Assembly: GCA_036513315.1 (NCBI GenBank)
Contig: DATBZF010000060.1
Span: 1-64,000 of the forward strand
Reading direction: 5' to 3'
Length of the DNA: 64,000 nucleotides
Source: Roseiarcus sp036513315
GTDB lineage: Bacteria; Pseudomonadota; Alphaproteobacteria; Rhizobiales; Beijerinckiaceae
A model generated the notes under the pieces. That model made no database searches. It was not told where the DNA came from and was given only the letters and a program-made list of their open reading frames with translations. Shown here piece by piece: positions 16,944 through 25,445 of the stretch; within the stretch, counting starts at the first letter, position 1; each line of letters opens with the position of its first letter. The translations under genes were made by a program, and so were the position numbers.

Positions 16944-18128
16944 ATGTCGAAAGGAAGCTTCCATGCGTCGACGCTGAGCGCGAGGCTCGTTATTGGCCTC
17001 GCCAGCGTCGTCCTGCTCGGCGCTGCGACTATGATGTCGGCGCGCGCCGACATCAAGATCGGCTTCCAGGCGCCGCTGACGGGTCCGTCAGCCACCGACG
17101 GCAAATCCGCTCAGATCGCCGCACAGATGGCGGTCGAGGACATCAATTCGGCCGGCGGCGTATTGGGGCAGAAGCTTGAGCTCGTCACTTATGATGACCA
17201 GGCCAAGTCGGACCAGGCGATCTTCACCGCCAACAAGCTGATTGGCGAAGACGGCGTGAAGCTCGTCGTCAACGGGAGCTATTCGGCGTCGGGTCGCGCG
17301 GCCGCGCCTATATTCCAGAAGGCCGGCGTCGTCATGATCTCGGCTTATGGGGTGCACCCCGATATCACGCGCGCCGGCGATTTCATATTCCGCCTCGTTC
17401 ATCTCGGACCGCCGCAGGGCGCGGCCACCGCATTGTATGTCGGCAAGACGCTTGGCCTGAAGAAAGTGTCGACCATCACCATGGACAACGACTACGGACA
17501 GGCGACCATGGATGGCTTTCTTGAAGCAGCCAGCAAATATGGCGTCGAAGTTGTCAGCAAATACAGCTACTCGCTCAAGGACCGTCAATTCGGTTCGATT
17601 GTCGCGAGCGTGAAGCGCGACAATCCCGACGCAATCTATGCGACGGGATATTTTTTCACCGGCGGCCCCCTGGTTGCGCAGCTTCGCGCCGCCGGCATCA
17701 CCGTGCCGATCATCGGCTCGCAGGCCTTCGATTCCGAGAAGTTCGTCGAGATCGCCGGACCTGCCGCCGAAGGCACATATATCGTCGACAGTTTTGATCG
17801 CGACCGGAAAGACGAGGCGCTCCAGAAGTTCTTTGCCGAGTTCAAGAAGCGCGCCGGCTATGCGCCGGAGGGCGTCGCAGCCATTACCTACTCGGCAGTG
17901 ATGCTGATGGCGGACGGCATCAAGCGCGCCAATAGCGACGACCCGGCAAAGGTGCGCGATGCGCTCGCCGCGACCAAGGATTTCCCGACACTGGAAGGAA
18001 GCATGAACGGCTTCAATAGCTTGCACGAACTCTTGATGCCGATCAGCGTGAATGTGATCAAGGATGGACAATTCAAGCCGGCCGGCGAGATCACCGATCT
18101 CAGCGCCTTCGCGCCCCCGGAAAAGTGA
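16944..18128 (+). CDS. livK: branched-chain-amino-acid-type ABC transporter, periplasmic binding protein
   Basis: 394 aa with a signal peptide (hydrophobic LVIGLASVVLLGA, cleavage after SARA). Type I periplasmic binding fold with the LivK-like opening IKIGFQAPLTGPSATDGK and the GGVLGQKLELVTYDDQ block. Strong SD AAAGGAGAGG before the ATG at 16944. Together with livHMGF it makes a complete importer. Liv-type systems carry many substrates besides Leu/Ile/Val, including aromatic acids and amino acid betaines; location within the catabolic operon argues for the locus substrate. Confidence 0.9.
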   Translation: MSKGSFHASTLSARLVIGLASVVLLGAATMMSARADIKIGFQAPLTGPSATDGKSAQIAAQMAVEDINSAGGVLGQKLELVTYDDQAKSDQAIFTANKLIGEDGVKLVVNGSYSASGRAAAPIFQKAGVVMISAYGVHPDITRAGDFIFRLVHLGPPQGAATALYVGKTLGLKKVSTITMDNDYGQATMDGFLEAASKYGVEVVSKYSYSLKDRQFGSIVASVKRDNPDAIYATGYFFTGGPLVAQLRAAGITVPIIGSQAFDSEKFVEIAGPAAEGTYIVDSFDRDRKDEALQKFFAEFKKRAGYAPEGVAAITYSAVMLMADGIKRANSDDPAKVRDALAATKDFPTLEGSMNGFNSLHELLMPISVNVIKDGQFKPAGEITDLSAFAPPEK

Positions 18129-18185
18129 GCCCCGATCCGCTGGGAAGGAACACGCCTCCCGATCCTCACGGCAAAGGATGATTTG

Positions 18186-19052
18186 GTGTACTACATCGAT
18201 CTGGCCGTAACGGGCGTCAGCATCGGGTGCATGTACGCCATGATGGCGGTCGGCCTCACCCTCGTCTATGGCCTGCTTCGCATCCTGCACGTCGCGCATG
18301 CCGCGGTGTTCGCGCTCGGCGCCTACGTCGTCGTACTCGTCGCCAACGCGACCGGCAGTCTCGCGGTCGGTTTTCTCGCCGCAATCGTCGTCACGCCGTT
18401 GTTTGGCATGGCGATCTATCGCCTGCTCTACGAACCTCTGCTGAAATATCGCCCTGACGTGCCGATGATCGCCTCGGTCGGGCTGCTGGTGCTGATGCAG
18501 GACGCTTTCCGGATCCTATTCGGTGAGCAGGGCGTCACCTTCAGAAGCGCCTTCGCGTTCACGACGTATAATTTCGCGGGAATCACCGTGAGCGCGGTGC
18601 AGATTGCGATCGTCGTCACCGCCGCGGTCGTATTCGCCGGACTGCATCTGTTCACCACGCACACGCGCATCGGAATAGGCTGGCGCGCCACCGTCTCCAG
18701 ACCGCTGATCGCCGCAAGCTTCGGCATCGACCCAATCCAGGTGCGCTACCTCAACTTCGCCATCGGATCGGCGCTCACCGCGGTCGCCGGCGGCTTGGTC
18801 GCTCTCCTCAACAACCTGGTCGATCCGGGGATCGGCTTTGTCGTCAGCTACAAGGCGCTGGCCATCATTGTCCTTGGCGGCCTTGGCAGCGTGCGCGGCA
18901 CGCTTGTGGCGAGTCTGGTGCTGGGTCTCGTCGAGGCCTACGGCACGATCTTCATCGGCGCCTGGCTCGATCGCGACGCGATCGCCTTTCTTGCGCTCAT
19001 TATCCTGCTCATGGCCCGCCCGCAGGGTTTCACCGGAGCGCGGACGGCATGA
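18186..19052 (+). CDS. livH: Liv-type ABC transporter permease (LivH family)
   Basis: 288 aa, about eight hydrophobic helices. Typical LivH features: GLTLVYGLLRILHVAHAA near the N-terminus and the EAA-like coupling region YKALAIIVLGGLGSVRGTL. Start GTG at 18186 (a TTG one codon upstream is also in frame); AAAGGA lies just upstream. Its stop overlaps the LivM start by ATGA. Confidence 0.9.
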   Translation: MYYIDLAVTGVSIGCMYAMMAVGLTLVYGLLRILHVAHAAVFALGAYVVVLVANATGSLAVGFLAAIVVTPLFGMAIYRLLYEPLLKYRPDVPMIASVGLLVLMQDAFRILFGEQGVTFRSAFAFTTYNFAGITVSAVQIAIVVTAAVVFAGLHLFTTHTRIGIGWRATVSRPLIAASFGIDPIQVRYLNFAIGSALTAVAGGLVALLNNLVDPGIGFVVSYKALAIIVLGGLGSVRGTLVASLVLGLVEAYGTIFIGAWLDRDAIAFLALIILLMARPQGFTGARTA

Positions 19053-19897
19053 GCGCTTACGAAATCAGCATCGTTTCGGTCGTGGGCATCAACGTCATTC
19101 TTGCCGTCAGCCTGAATATGATCAGCGGCTTTTGCGGGCAGATCAGCCTCGGCCATGGCGCATTCTTTGGCGCAGGAGCCTATGCGGCCGCCTTGGCGAT
19201 GGTCGGGGTTGGCAGCGTCGCCCTTGCAATCTGCGTGGCCATCGTCGCCGCGAGCCTGCTCGGCATCGTCGTCGGCTTTGCCTCGTTGCGCGTGCGGACC
19301 GACTTTCTCGCAGTCACCACGATCGGCGTGAACTTCCTGTTCATCGGCTTCGTGCGCAAGCAGGCTTGGCTGGGCGGCGAAATGGGAATCAGCAATGTTC
19401 CCGCCACCGGTCTTGGCGGCGCGGGCAACATGATCATGATCCTGCTGTTCGCCTGCGCGACGATCGGGTTGAGCTTCTACATCAGCCGATCCTGGATGGG
19501 CTTCGCCTTCCGCGCGGTCGGCGAGGATGAGGGCGCGGCCGCTACCCTCGGGATCAATTCGGGCGCCTACAAGCTGGCCGCGTTTGGAATTGGGACGGCG
19601 CTCGCCGGCCTGGCCGGCGCCTTATACACTTTCTTCACCCAGTTCATCACCGCCGACGCTTTCGACTTCATCTTCTCGGTGATGTTGATGGCGATGGTGG
19701 TGATTGGCGGCATCGGCTCGACGTGGGGCGTCGTCGTCGCCGCCGTTGGGCTGACGCTGTTGCCCGAGGCGATTCGCTTCGTCAACGATTATCGCCTCCT
19801 GGTCTTCGGCGGCCTGCTGGTGCTGGTCATTCGTATCGCGCCTGGCGGTCTTGCGGCGATGACGCGCGGCGCCTTGCTGCATGTGAGGCGAACATGA
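19049..19897 (+). CDS. livM: Liv-type ABC transporter permease (LivM family)
   Basis: 282 aa inner-membrane permease. LivM signatures: SLNMISGFCGQISLGHGAFF early, and the coupling segment MLMAMVVIGGIGSTWGVVV. Coupled to livH and livG by ATGA overlaps on both sides, so the three proteins are made in step. Confidence 0.9.
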   Translation: MSAYEISIVSVVGINVILAVSLNMISGFCGQISLGHGAFFGAGAYAAALAMVGVGSVALAICVAIVAASLLGIVVGFASLRVRTDFLAVTTIGVNFLFIGFVRKQAWLGGEMGISNVPATGLGGAGNMIMILLFACATIGLSFYISRSWMGFAFRAVGEDEGAAATLGINSGAYKLAAFGIGTALAGLAGALYTFFTQFITADAFDFIFSVMLMAMVVIGGIGSTWGVVVAAVGLTLLPEAIRFVNDYRLLVFGGLLVLVIRIAPGGLAAMTRGALLHVRRT

Positions 19898-20661
19898 GCG
19901 CGGCGCTTCAACTGGACGACGTGGCGGTCCGGTTTGGCGGCGTGCAGGCGGTCGCGGGCGTGTCGATCACAGTGGAGACCGGCGACTTCGTCGGGTTGAT
20001 CGGACCGAATGGGGCTGGCAAAACAACGCTGATCCGCATCATTGCCGGGCAGCTTCGACCCGATCGAGGGCGGATTCAGCTCTCAGGCGTTGACGTCATG
20101 GGCGATGGGACGGCGGCGCGCGTGCGGCGCGGACTTGCGTTGACGCATCAGATCGTGCGGCCGTTTCGCGAGATGAGCGTGCTCGACAACGTCGTCCTGG
20201 GAGCAGGCTATCGGCGCACGTCGTCTCCGTTCCGCGCGATGTTTCATATTGATCGGCGCCGCGAGAACGAGCGTGCCGGACATATTCTTGCCCAGGTCGG
20301 ATTGGCCGGCGTCGAGCGCAAGCTCGCCGGATCGCTTCCACTCGGCCAGATGAAACGACTTGAGCTTGCCCGCGCGCTTGCGGTCGATCCGAAGGTCATG
20401 CTGCTCGACGAACCGCTGGCAGGCCTGAACCATACCGAGGCGTCGAAACATGTCGAAGCCATTTCCGATGTCCATAAGCGCGGCGTCACAATAATACTCG
20501 TCGAGCACAATCTGGAGGAGGTCATGCGCATTTGCCGCCGCCTCGTCGTGCTGAACAACGGACAGGTGATCGGGGACGGTGAACCAAAGGAAGTGATCGC
20601 CGATCCGGTAGTGCACGAAGCGTATGTCGGAAGCGGGATGGCGACGCATGCTCAAGCTTGA
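19894..20661 (+). CDS. livG: Liv-type ABC transporter ATP-binding protein (LivG)
   Basis: 255 aa. Walker A GPNGAGKTT, Q-loop, a LivG-typical signature LPLGQMKRLELARALA (variant LSGGQ), Walker B VMLLDEPLAGL and switch His in IILVEHNLEEV. ATG at 19894 overlaps the livM stop. The last 14 bp overlap the livF start. Confidence 0.92.
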   Translation: MSAALQLDDVAVRFGGVQAVAGVSITVETGDFVGLIGPNGAGKTTLIRIIAGQLRPDRGRIQLSGVDVMGDGTAARVRRGLALTHQIVRPFREMSVLDNVVLGAGYRRTSSPFRAMFHIDRRRENERAGHILAQVGLAGVERKLAGSLPLGQMKRLELARALAVDPKVMLLDEPLAGLNHTEASKHVEAISDVHKRGVTIILVEHNLEEVMRICRRLVVLNNGQVIGDGEPKEVIADPVVHEAYVGSGMATHAQA

Positions 20662-21361
20662 GGGCCTCAAATGCGGCTATGGCTCCGTCGAGGCTGTCCA
20701 CAATGTCAGTTTCGACGTCCCCGCCAGGTCAGTCCTCGCCCTGTTGGGCCCAAACGGCGCGGGCAAGACCTCGACCATCATGGCGATCATGGGCCATGTC
20801 GATATCCATGGCGGCCGCATCATCCTCGAAGGCGAAGACATTACGCGTCGCCGCGCCATCGACCGGGTCGGTCTCGGCGTCGCGCTGGCGCCGGAAGGAC
20901 GTCAGCTTTTCTCCGATCTCACCGTGGATGAGAACTTGACCGTCGGCGGTTACGCGCGCCCGGCGAATAGGGATCTCGCCAAGCGCGATCGCGTGTTCGC
21001 TACCTTTCCGCGGTTGCACGAGCGGCGTGGTCAATTGGCGGGATCGCTATCGGGCGGCGAACAGCAGATGTTGGCGATCGGGCGGGCGCTGATGGCCGAG
21101 CCGCGACTGTTGCTGGTGGACGAGTTGTCGCTTGGCTTGATGCCGAAGATGGTCGATCTGTGCCTCGATGCCCTGATGCAACTCAAGCGCGAGGGCCTGA
21201 CCATCGTTCTGGTCGAACAAAACACCACGCGCGCCCTCGAGGTCGCCGATCAGGTCTGCGTGTTGTCGTCGGGCGTGCAGGTGTATCAGGGCACAGCTTC
21301 AGAGGCCAAAGCGGCCGGCTCCATGTTCGCAACTTTCCTCGGCATGAACGAGCCGGTCTAG
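20648..21361 (+). CDS. livF: Liv-type ABC transporter ATP-binding protein (LivF)
   Basis: 237 aa. Walker A GPNGAGKTS, signature LSGGEQQMLAIGRALM, Walker B LLLVDELSLGL, H-loop region IVLVEQNTTRAL (Gln instead of the usual His, as is common in LivF). It completes the five-component importer and is 49 bp upstream of the DUF917 gene. Confidence 0.92.
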   Translation: MLKLEGLKCGYGSVEAVHNVSFDVPARSVLALLGPNGAGKTSTIMAIMGHVDIHGGRIILEGEDITRRRAIDRVGLGVALAPEGRQLFSDLTVDENLTVGGYARPANRDLAKRDRVFATFPRLHERRGQLAGSLSGGEQQMLAIGRALMAEPRLLLVDELSLGLMPKMVDLCLDALMQLKREGLTIVLVEQNTTRALEVADQVCVLSSGVQVYQGTASEAKAAGSMFATFLGMNEPV

Positions 21362-21410
21362 CCCGGATCGCATGAAGGCTGCTCGCTGCGGAATCAGAAG
21401 GGGAAGAACA

Positions 21411-22478
21411 ATGACGCGGATGCTTTCGGCGGACGATTTGGAAGCGGGCCTCGTCGGTGGGCTGTTTCTGTCGGCGGGCGGTAGCGGCAAGCGCGCCGTC
21501 GAAAAGAATCGGGGGCTTGCGCGGATGGCTCTCGAATATGGCGGCGTTCGCCTGGTCGGGCTCGACCAACTGGACCCCGGCGCGATTATCATTACCGCCA
21601 CCGCCGTCGGCGCCCCCGGCTTCGCCAATTGGGCCATCAGGCCCCGCGATGCGATCAATTCGGCGCGGCGGCTGGTCGAGCAACTGGACAAGCCGCCGGT
21701 GGGGGTCATTTGCGGCCATGTGCCGGGGTTCAATGCCTGGCTGGTCGCGGCGGCGCTTGGGCTCGACTACGTCGATGCGGCCGCGAACGGACGCGGTCAT
21801 CCAACCGTGAAGATGGGCGGCATGGGGTTGGCTTCACGGCTTGATCTATCAATTACCCAGGTCGCCTGCAGCGGCAGCGCGGCGGAGCAGTCGCAATTCG
21901 CCATCGTCGCCGAAGGCGACATCGTTCGTACGTCCAATGTGATGCGCCAGGCGGCGGTGATCAACAGCGGGTTGATCTACGCCGCACGGGGCCCGTTGAC
22001 CGCAGGCTTCATCAAGGAGAATGGCGCGGCCGGGGCGATCACGTTTCAACTCGATCTCGGTCGCGCGATGCTGGCTGCTGCGGGCGCGGATCGCATAGGC
22101 GCTACGGTTGAATTCCTCGGCGGCGAATTGCTTGTGGAAGGCGAGGTGACGCAGAACAATGTGACGTACGGCGGAGGCTTCGATCTTGGCCAGATGATTG
22201 TGCGCGGCGGAAATGGCGATGTGGTCCTCGGCGTCTACAACGAGTTCATGACCGCGGATTTCGGCGGAAAGCGCGTCGCTACGTTTCCCGACATGATCGG
22301 AACGCTCGATCCGCAGACCGGAGAACCGGTTTCCATTTCGGAATCGCAGCCCGGCAGCCGCGTCGCCGTGATCATCGCCCATCGCTCAAAATTTCCGGTT
22401 GGCAAAGGCGCGCTCGACCCCGCCGTATTCCCCGAGGTCGAAAAGGCCATGAATGTCGATATGCAATCCTATCTCTGA
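21411..22478 (+). CDS. DUF917 family protein (hydantoinase/oxoprolinase-associated)
   Basis: 355 aa. Recognised as DUF917 by the N-terminal AGLVGGLFLSAGGSG, the middle VDAAANGRGHPTVKMGGMG and the C-terminal beta-rich segment with NEFMTADFGGKRVATFPDMI. Family members sit with HyuA/HyuB hydantoinase genes and amino acid transporters, but the biochemical role is poorly defined. Here it lies between the importer and the GST-like/urocanase-like genes; it could act on the thiohydantoin intermediate (inference). Start at 21411 because an SD-like AGAAGGGGAAGA precedes it; an upstream ATG at 21372 is less likely. Confidence 0.8.
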   Translation: MTRMLSADDLEAGLVGGLFLSAGGSGKRAVEKNRGLARMALEYGGVRLVGLDQLDPGAIIITATAVGAPGFANWAIRPRDAINSARRLVEQLDKPPVGVICGHVPGFNAWLVAAALGLDYVDAAANGRGHPTVKMGGMGLASRLDLSITQVACSGSAAEQSQFAIVAEGDIVRTSNVMRQAAVINSGLIYAARGPLTAGFIKENGAAGAITFQLDLGRAMLAAAGADRIGATVEFLGGELLVEGEVTQNNVTYGGGFDLGQMIVRGGNGDVVLGVYNEFMTADFGGKRVATFPDMIGTLDPQTGEPVSISESQPGSRVAVIIAHRSKFPVGKGALDPAVFPEVEKAMNVDMQSYL

Positions 22479-22496
22479 CGAAAGGCGTTACTCCTC

Positions 22497-23102
22497 ATGC
22501 TGCGACTCTACGACAGTCGCCTGTCCGGCAATGCCTGGAAGGTGCGCATCCTGCTGACCCAACTCGGCATTCCCTTTGAGCGCGTGACGCTCAATCTGGC
22601 GAAAGGGGAGGCCGCCGAACCGACGTTTCGCGCCAAAAGCCGCTTCGCTCGCGTTCCCGTGCTTGAGCTCGAGGATGGCCGCACGATTGTGGAATCGGCG
22701 GCGATCATGCTGTATCTCGCGCAGGGTTCGCCTTATCTGCCGGATGACCCCTATCTGCGCGCCGAGGTGATAAGCTGGTTGTTCTTTGAGCAGGCCGATC
22801 TGTTGCGCGCGCTGGCATTGCCGCGCTTCTATCATATGCGCGGGATTGCTGATCAAATGTCGAACCGGATCGCGGATTTTCAGGAAGGCGCCTATTCGGC
22901 GCTGGGCAAGCTAAGCGACTGGCTCGCCACGCATGATTGGCTTGTCGATAATTGCTACACGATCGCCGACATTGGCATGTTTGGCTACGTGTCGCTGGCG
23001 CCGGAGGGCGGCTACGACATGCAGCGATTTCCGGCGATCCCGGCATGGCTCGCCCGCGTCAAAGCTCAACCTGGCTGGGTCCCTTTGGTGGAGGAGGCTT
23101 GA
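22497..23102 (+). CDS. glutathione S-transferase family protein
   Basis: 201 aa. N-terminal thioredoxin-like GST domain beginning MLRLYDSRLSGNAWKVRILL, with the glutathione-contact motif IVESAAIMLYLA, and an all-helical C-terminal domain with YTIADIGMFGYVS. It sits 18 bp after DUF917 and 2 bp before the urocanase homologue, so it is part of the pathway. A thiol-transfer or desulfurisation step on a thiohydantoin or thioimidazole intermediate would be a fitting job (inference). Confidence 0.85.
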   Translation: MLRLYDSRLSGNAWKVRILLTQLGIPFERVTLNLAKGEAAEPTFRAKSRFARVPVLELEDGRTIVESAAIMLYLAQGSPYLPDDPYLRAEVISWLFFEQADLLRALALPRFYHMRGIADQMSNRIADFQEGAYSALGKLSDWLATHDWLVDNCYTIADIGMFGYVSLAPEGGYDMQRFPAIPAWLARVKAQPGWVPLVEEA

Positions 23103-23104
23103 GC

Positions 23105-24763
23105 ATGAACATTCCCGTCAGGCGTGGCAAAGAGGTCAAGGCTGAACGCGGCGCCACGTTGCGGTGCAAGGGGTGGCGCCAGGAAGCGATTCTGCGCCTC
23201 CTGGAAAACAATATCGAGAATGCCGAGGATCCCGACAATCTCGTCATCTACATGTCGATTGCGCGCGCGGCGCGCGATTGGAAGAGTTTCGATCGAATTG
23301 TCGCCGCGCTCACGACGATGCGCGAGGACCAGACTCTCATCATGCAGTCGGGAAAGCCGATCGGCCTGTTCCCGGGGCAGACGACGACGCCGCTGGTGAT
23401 CATGGCCAACGGCGCCATCGTCGGCGAATGGAGCCAGGAAGAGAGCCGCCGCAAACTCGACGATATGGGCCTCACCATTATGCCCGGCATGACGGCCGCC
23501 GCCTGGCAATATATCGGCAGCCAGGGAATTTTGCAGGGCACCTATGAGACCTTTATGGCGATCGGCCGCCAGCATTTCGGCGGCACGCTTGCCGGCCGTC
23601 TATTGCTGACCTCGGGATGCGGGGGCATGAGCGGCGCACAGCCGCTTGCCGGCAAGCTTGCCGGCGCATCGACGCTGGTGATCGAAGTCGACCAGGCGCG
23701 CATCGATCGCCGCATCGCCAGCGGCTATTGCGACTTCACCACCGACAATCTCGATGACGCGGTCATGCGGTGGCGAAGCGCGAGCGAGGAACGTCGCCCG
23801 TTGGCGCTGGCGTTATGCGCGAACGCCGCCGTCGTGCTGCCGGAATTGGCCAGGCGCGGCATCCTGCCTGATATCGTCACCGATCAGACATTTCCGGATT
23901 CGCTGAAGGGCTATGTGCCAGCCGAGCTGTCGCTCGAAGAAGCGCGCGCGATGCGCAAGAGCGATCCGGAAAAACTGATCGCGCTGGCGCGGCGTTCGAT
24001 CGGCGTGCACCTGCGCGCCATGCTGGGATTTCTCGATCGCGGCGCGATCGTGTTCGAATATGGCAATGGCCTGCGCGCAGAGGCGAAGGCGGCGGGAGTC
24101 GAAGACGCTTTCAGGATGGGATCGTTTGTCGACCTCTATATTCGTCCCTTGTTCTGCCAGGGGATAGGGCCATTTCGGTGGATCGCCGTCTCCGGAGAGC
24201 CGCAGGACATCTATACAATCGATGACATGATCCTGGAGACGTTTTCGTCCAACCATCCGATCTCATCCTGGATCAGGAAGGCGCGCGAGCATGTTCAGTT
24301 CACAGGGCTGCCCGCCCGCATCGGCTGGCTCGGCTATGGCGAGCGTAGCCGCCTGGCGCTGATGGTCAACGAAGCCGTCGCCAGCGGCAAGATCTCCGGG
24401 CCAATCGCCTTCACCCGTGATCATCTCGACTCCGGCTCGGTGGCGATGCCCCATCGGGAGACGGAGAACATGAAAGACGGATCCGACGCCATCGCCGATT
24501 GGCCCCTGCTGAACGCGCTCCTGAACTGCTCTTCCGGCGCGGATCTCGTCGCCATCCATGGGCTCGGCAGCCGCGGGGTCAGCGCCGGCGTCACCATTGT
24601 CGCTGACGGCGCTCCGGCGACCGCGGAACGACTCAAGCGCGTGCTCGACGGAGATCCCGGCATCGGCATCCTGCGCCATGCCGACGCCGGATACGATATT
24701 GCGATCGAGCAGGCCGAGCGCACCGGTCTGTCGGCGACCGTGCCGCAAGGGTTGTCGTCGTGA
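23105..24763 (+). CDS. urocanate hydratase homologue, probable thiourocanate hydratase
   Basis: 552 aa, full urocanase length. NAD-binding core LLTSGCGGMSGAQPLAG (canonical TAGLGGMGGAQPLA) and RDHLDSGSVAMPHRETEN are clear. The segment that in urocanases reads LPARICW is LPARIGW here: the catalytic-site Cys is Gly. The usual HHGGGVGMGFSQH loop is replaced by HGLGSRGVSAGVT. These changes argue against ordinary urocanate and for a modified substrate; with the MIO-less lyase downstream, thiourocanate is the best candidate. The start ATG is 2 bp after the GST-like stop. The gene is coupled to ubiX by a GTGA overlap. Confidence 0.85.
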   Translation: MNIPVRRGKEVKAERGATLRCKGWRQEAILRLLENNIENAEDPDNLVIYMSIARAARDWKSFDRIVAALTTMREDQTLIMQSGKPIGLFPGQTTTPLVIMANGAIVGEWSQEESRRKLDDMGLTIMPGMTAAAWQYIGSQGILQGTYETFMAIGRQHFGGTLAGRLLLTSGCGGMSGAQPLAGKLAGASTLVIEVDQARIDRRIASGYCDFTTDNLDDAVMRWRSASEERRPLALALCANAAVVLPELARRGILPDIVTDQTFPDSLKGYVPAELSLEEARAMRKSDPEKLIALARRSIGVHLRAMLGFLDRGAIVFEYGNGLRAEAKAAGVEDAFRMGSFVDLYIRPLFCQGIGPFRWIAVSGEPQDIYTIDDMILETFSSNHPISSWIRKAREHVQFTGLPARIGWLGYGERSRLALMVNEAVASGKISGPIAFTRDHLDSGSVAMPHRETENMKDGSDAIADWPLLNALLNCSSGADLVAIHGLGSRGVSAGVTIVADGAPATAERLKRVLDGDPGIGILRHADAGYDIAIEQAERTGLSATVPQGLSS

Positions 24764-25371
24764 CTGTTCCAGTTCCATCGCAACGGCGCCTGATCGTCGG
24801 CATTTCCGGCGCGTCCGGCGTCATCTACGGGTTGCGTCTCTTGCAACTGCTGCGCAATGCAGGCGTCGAAACCCATCTGGTGATGTCGAAAACGGCCGAA
24901 CTGACCTTTGCCTACGAAACGGCGCTCAAGATCGCCGACGTCAGGTCCGCTGCGCACACATGCTATGACATCGACGATATGGCCGCCGCGATCGCCAGCG
25001 GATCGTTTCGCGCCATGGGCATGATCGTCGCGCCCTGCTCGATCCGATCGATGTCTGAAATTGCGACCGGCGTGACGACGAGACTTTTGACGCGCGCCGC
25101 CGACGTCACTCTGAAGGAAAGGCGGCGGCTGGCGCTGATGGTGCGGGAAACCCCGCTGCATACCGGTCACCTCAGGACGATGACGGCGCTATCGGAGATG
25201 GGCGCAATCATCGCTCCGCCAGTCCCGGCATTTTATGCAAGGCCAGATACGATCGAGGACATGGTCGATCATACGGTGGGACGCGTGTTGGATTTGTTCG
25301 ACATCGACGTCGGCAGCGTCCGGCGCTGGGGGGAGGACCCTGATCTGCGCGGGCGACCGCCAAAACGATAG
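24760..25371 (+). CDS. ubiX: UbiX-family flavin prenyltransferase
   Basis: 203 aa, GTG start overlapping the previous stop (GTGA). N-terminal FMN-binding VGISGASGVIYGLRLL, the VAPCSIRSMSEIATG segment and C-terminal HTGHLRTM region are characteristic of UbiX/PAD1. It makes prenyl-FMN from FMN and dimethylallyl phosphate for UbiD-type decarboxylases; its partner here should be the UbiD at 15511. Having it between the hydratase and the lyase ties the UbiD step to this pathway. Confidence 0.92.
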   Translation: MTVPVPSQRRLIVGISGASGVIYGLRLLQLLRNAGVETHLVMSKTAELTFAYETALKIADVRSAAHTCYDIDDMAAAIASGSFRAMGMIVAPCSIRSMSEIATGVTTRLLTRAADVTLKERRRLALMVRETPLHTGHLRTMTALSEMGAIIAPPVPAFYARPDTIEDMVDHTVGRVLDLFDIDVGSVRRWGEDPDLRGRPPKR

Positions 25372-25445
25372 GAAATCCGTCGGCGCGAAGGACGTCAGAT
25401 CCAAATGTCGCGCCTGGCGATCAGCCCGTTTCTTGAGGACCGCCC

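Noticed and set aside
18183..21361. Liv importer as a plain leucine/isoleucine/valine transporter
   Set aside because: All five genes are inside a catabolic operon with overlapping reading frames, so the locus substrate is the more likely cargo; the family is broad in substrate range.
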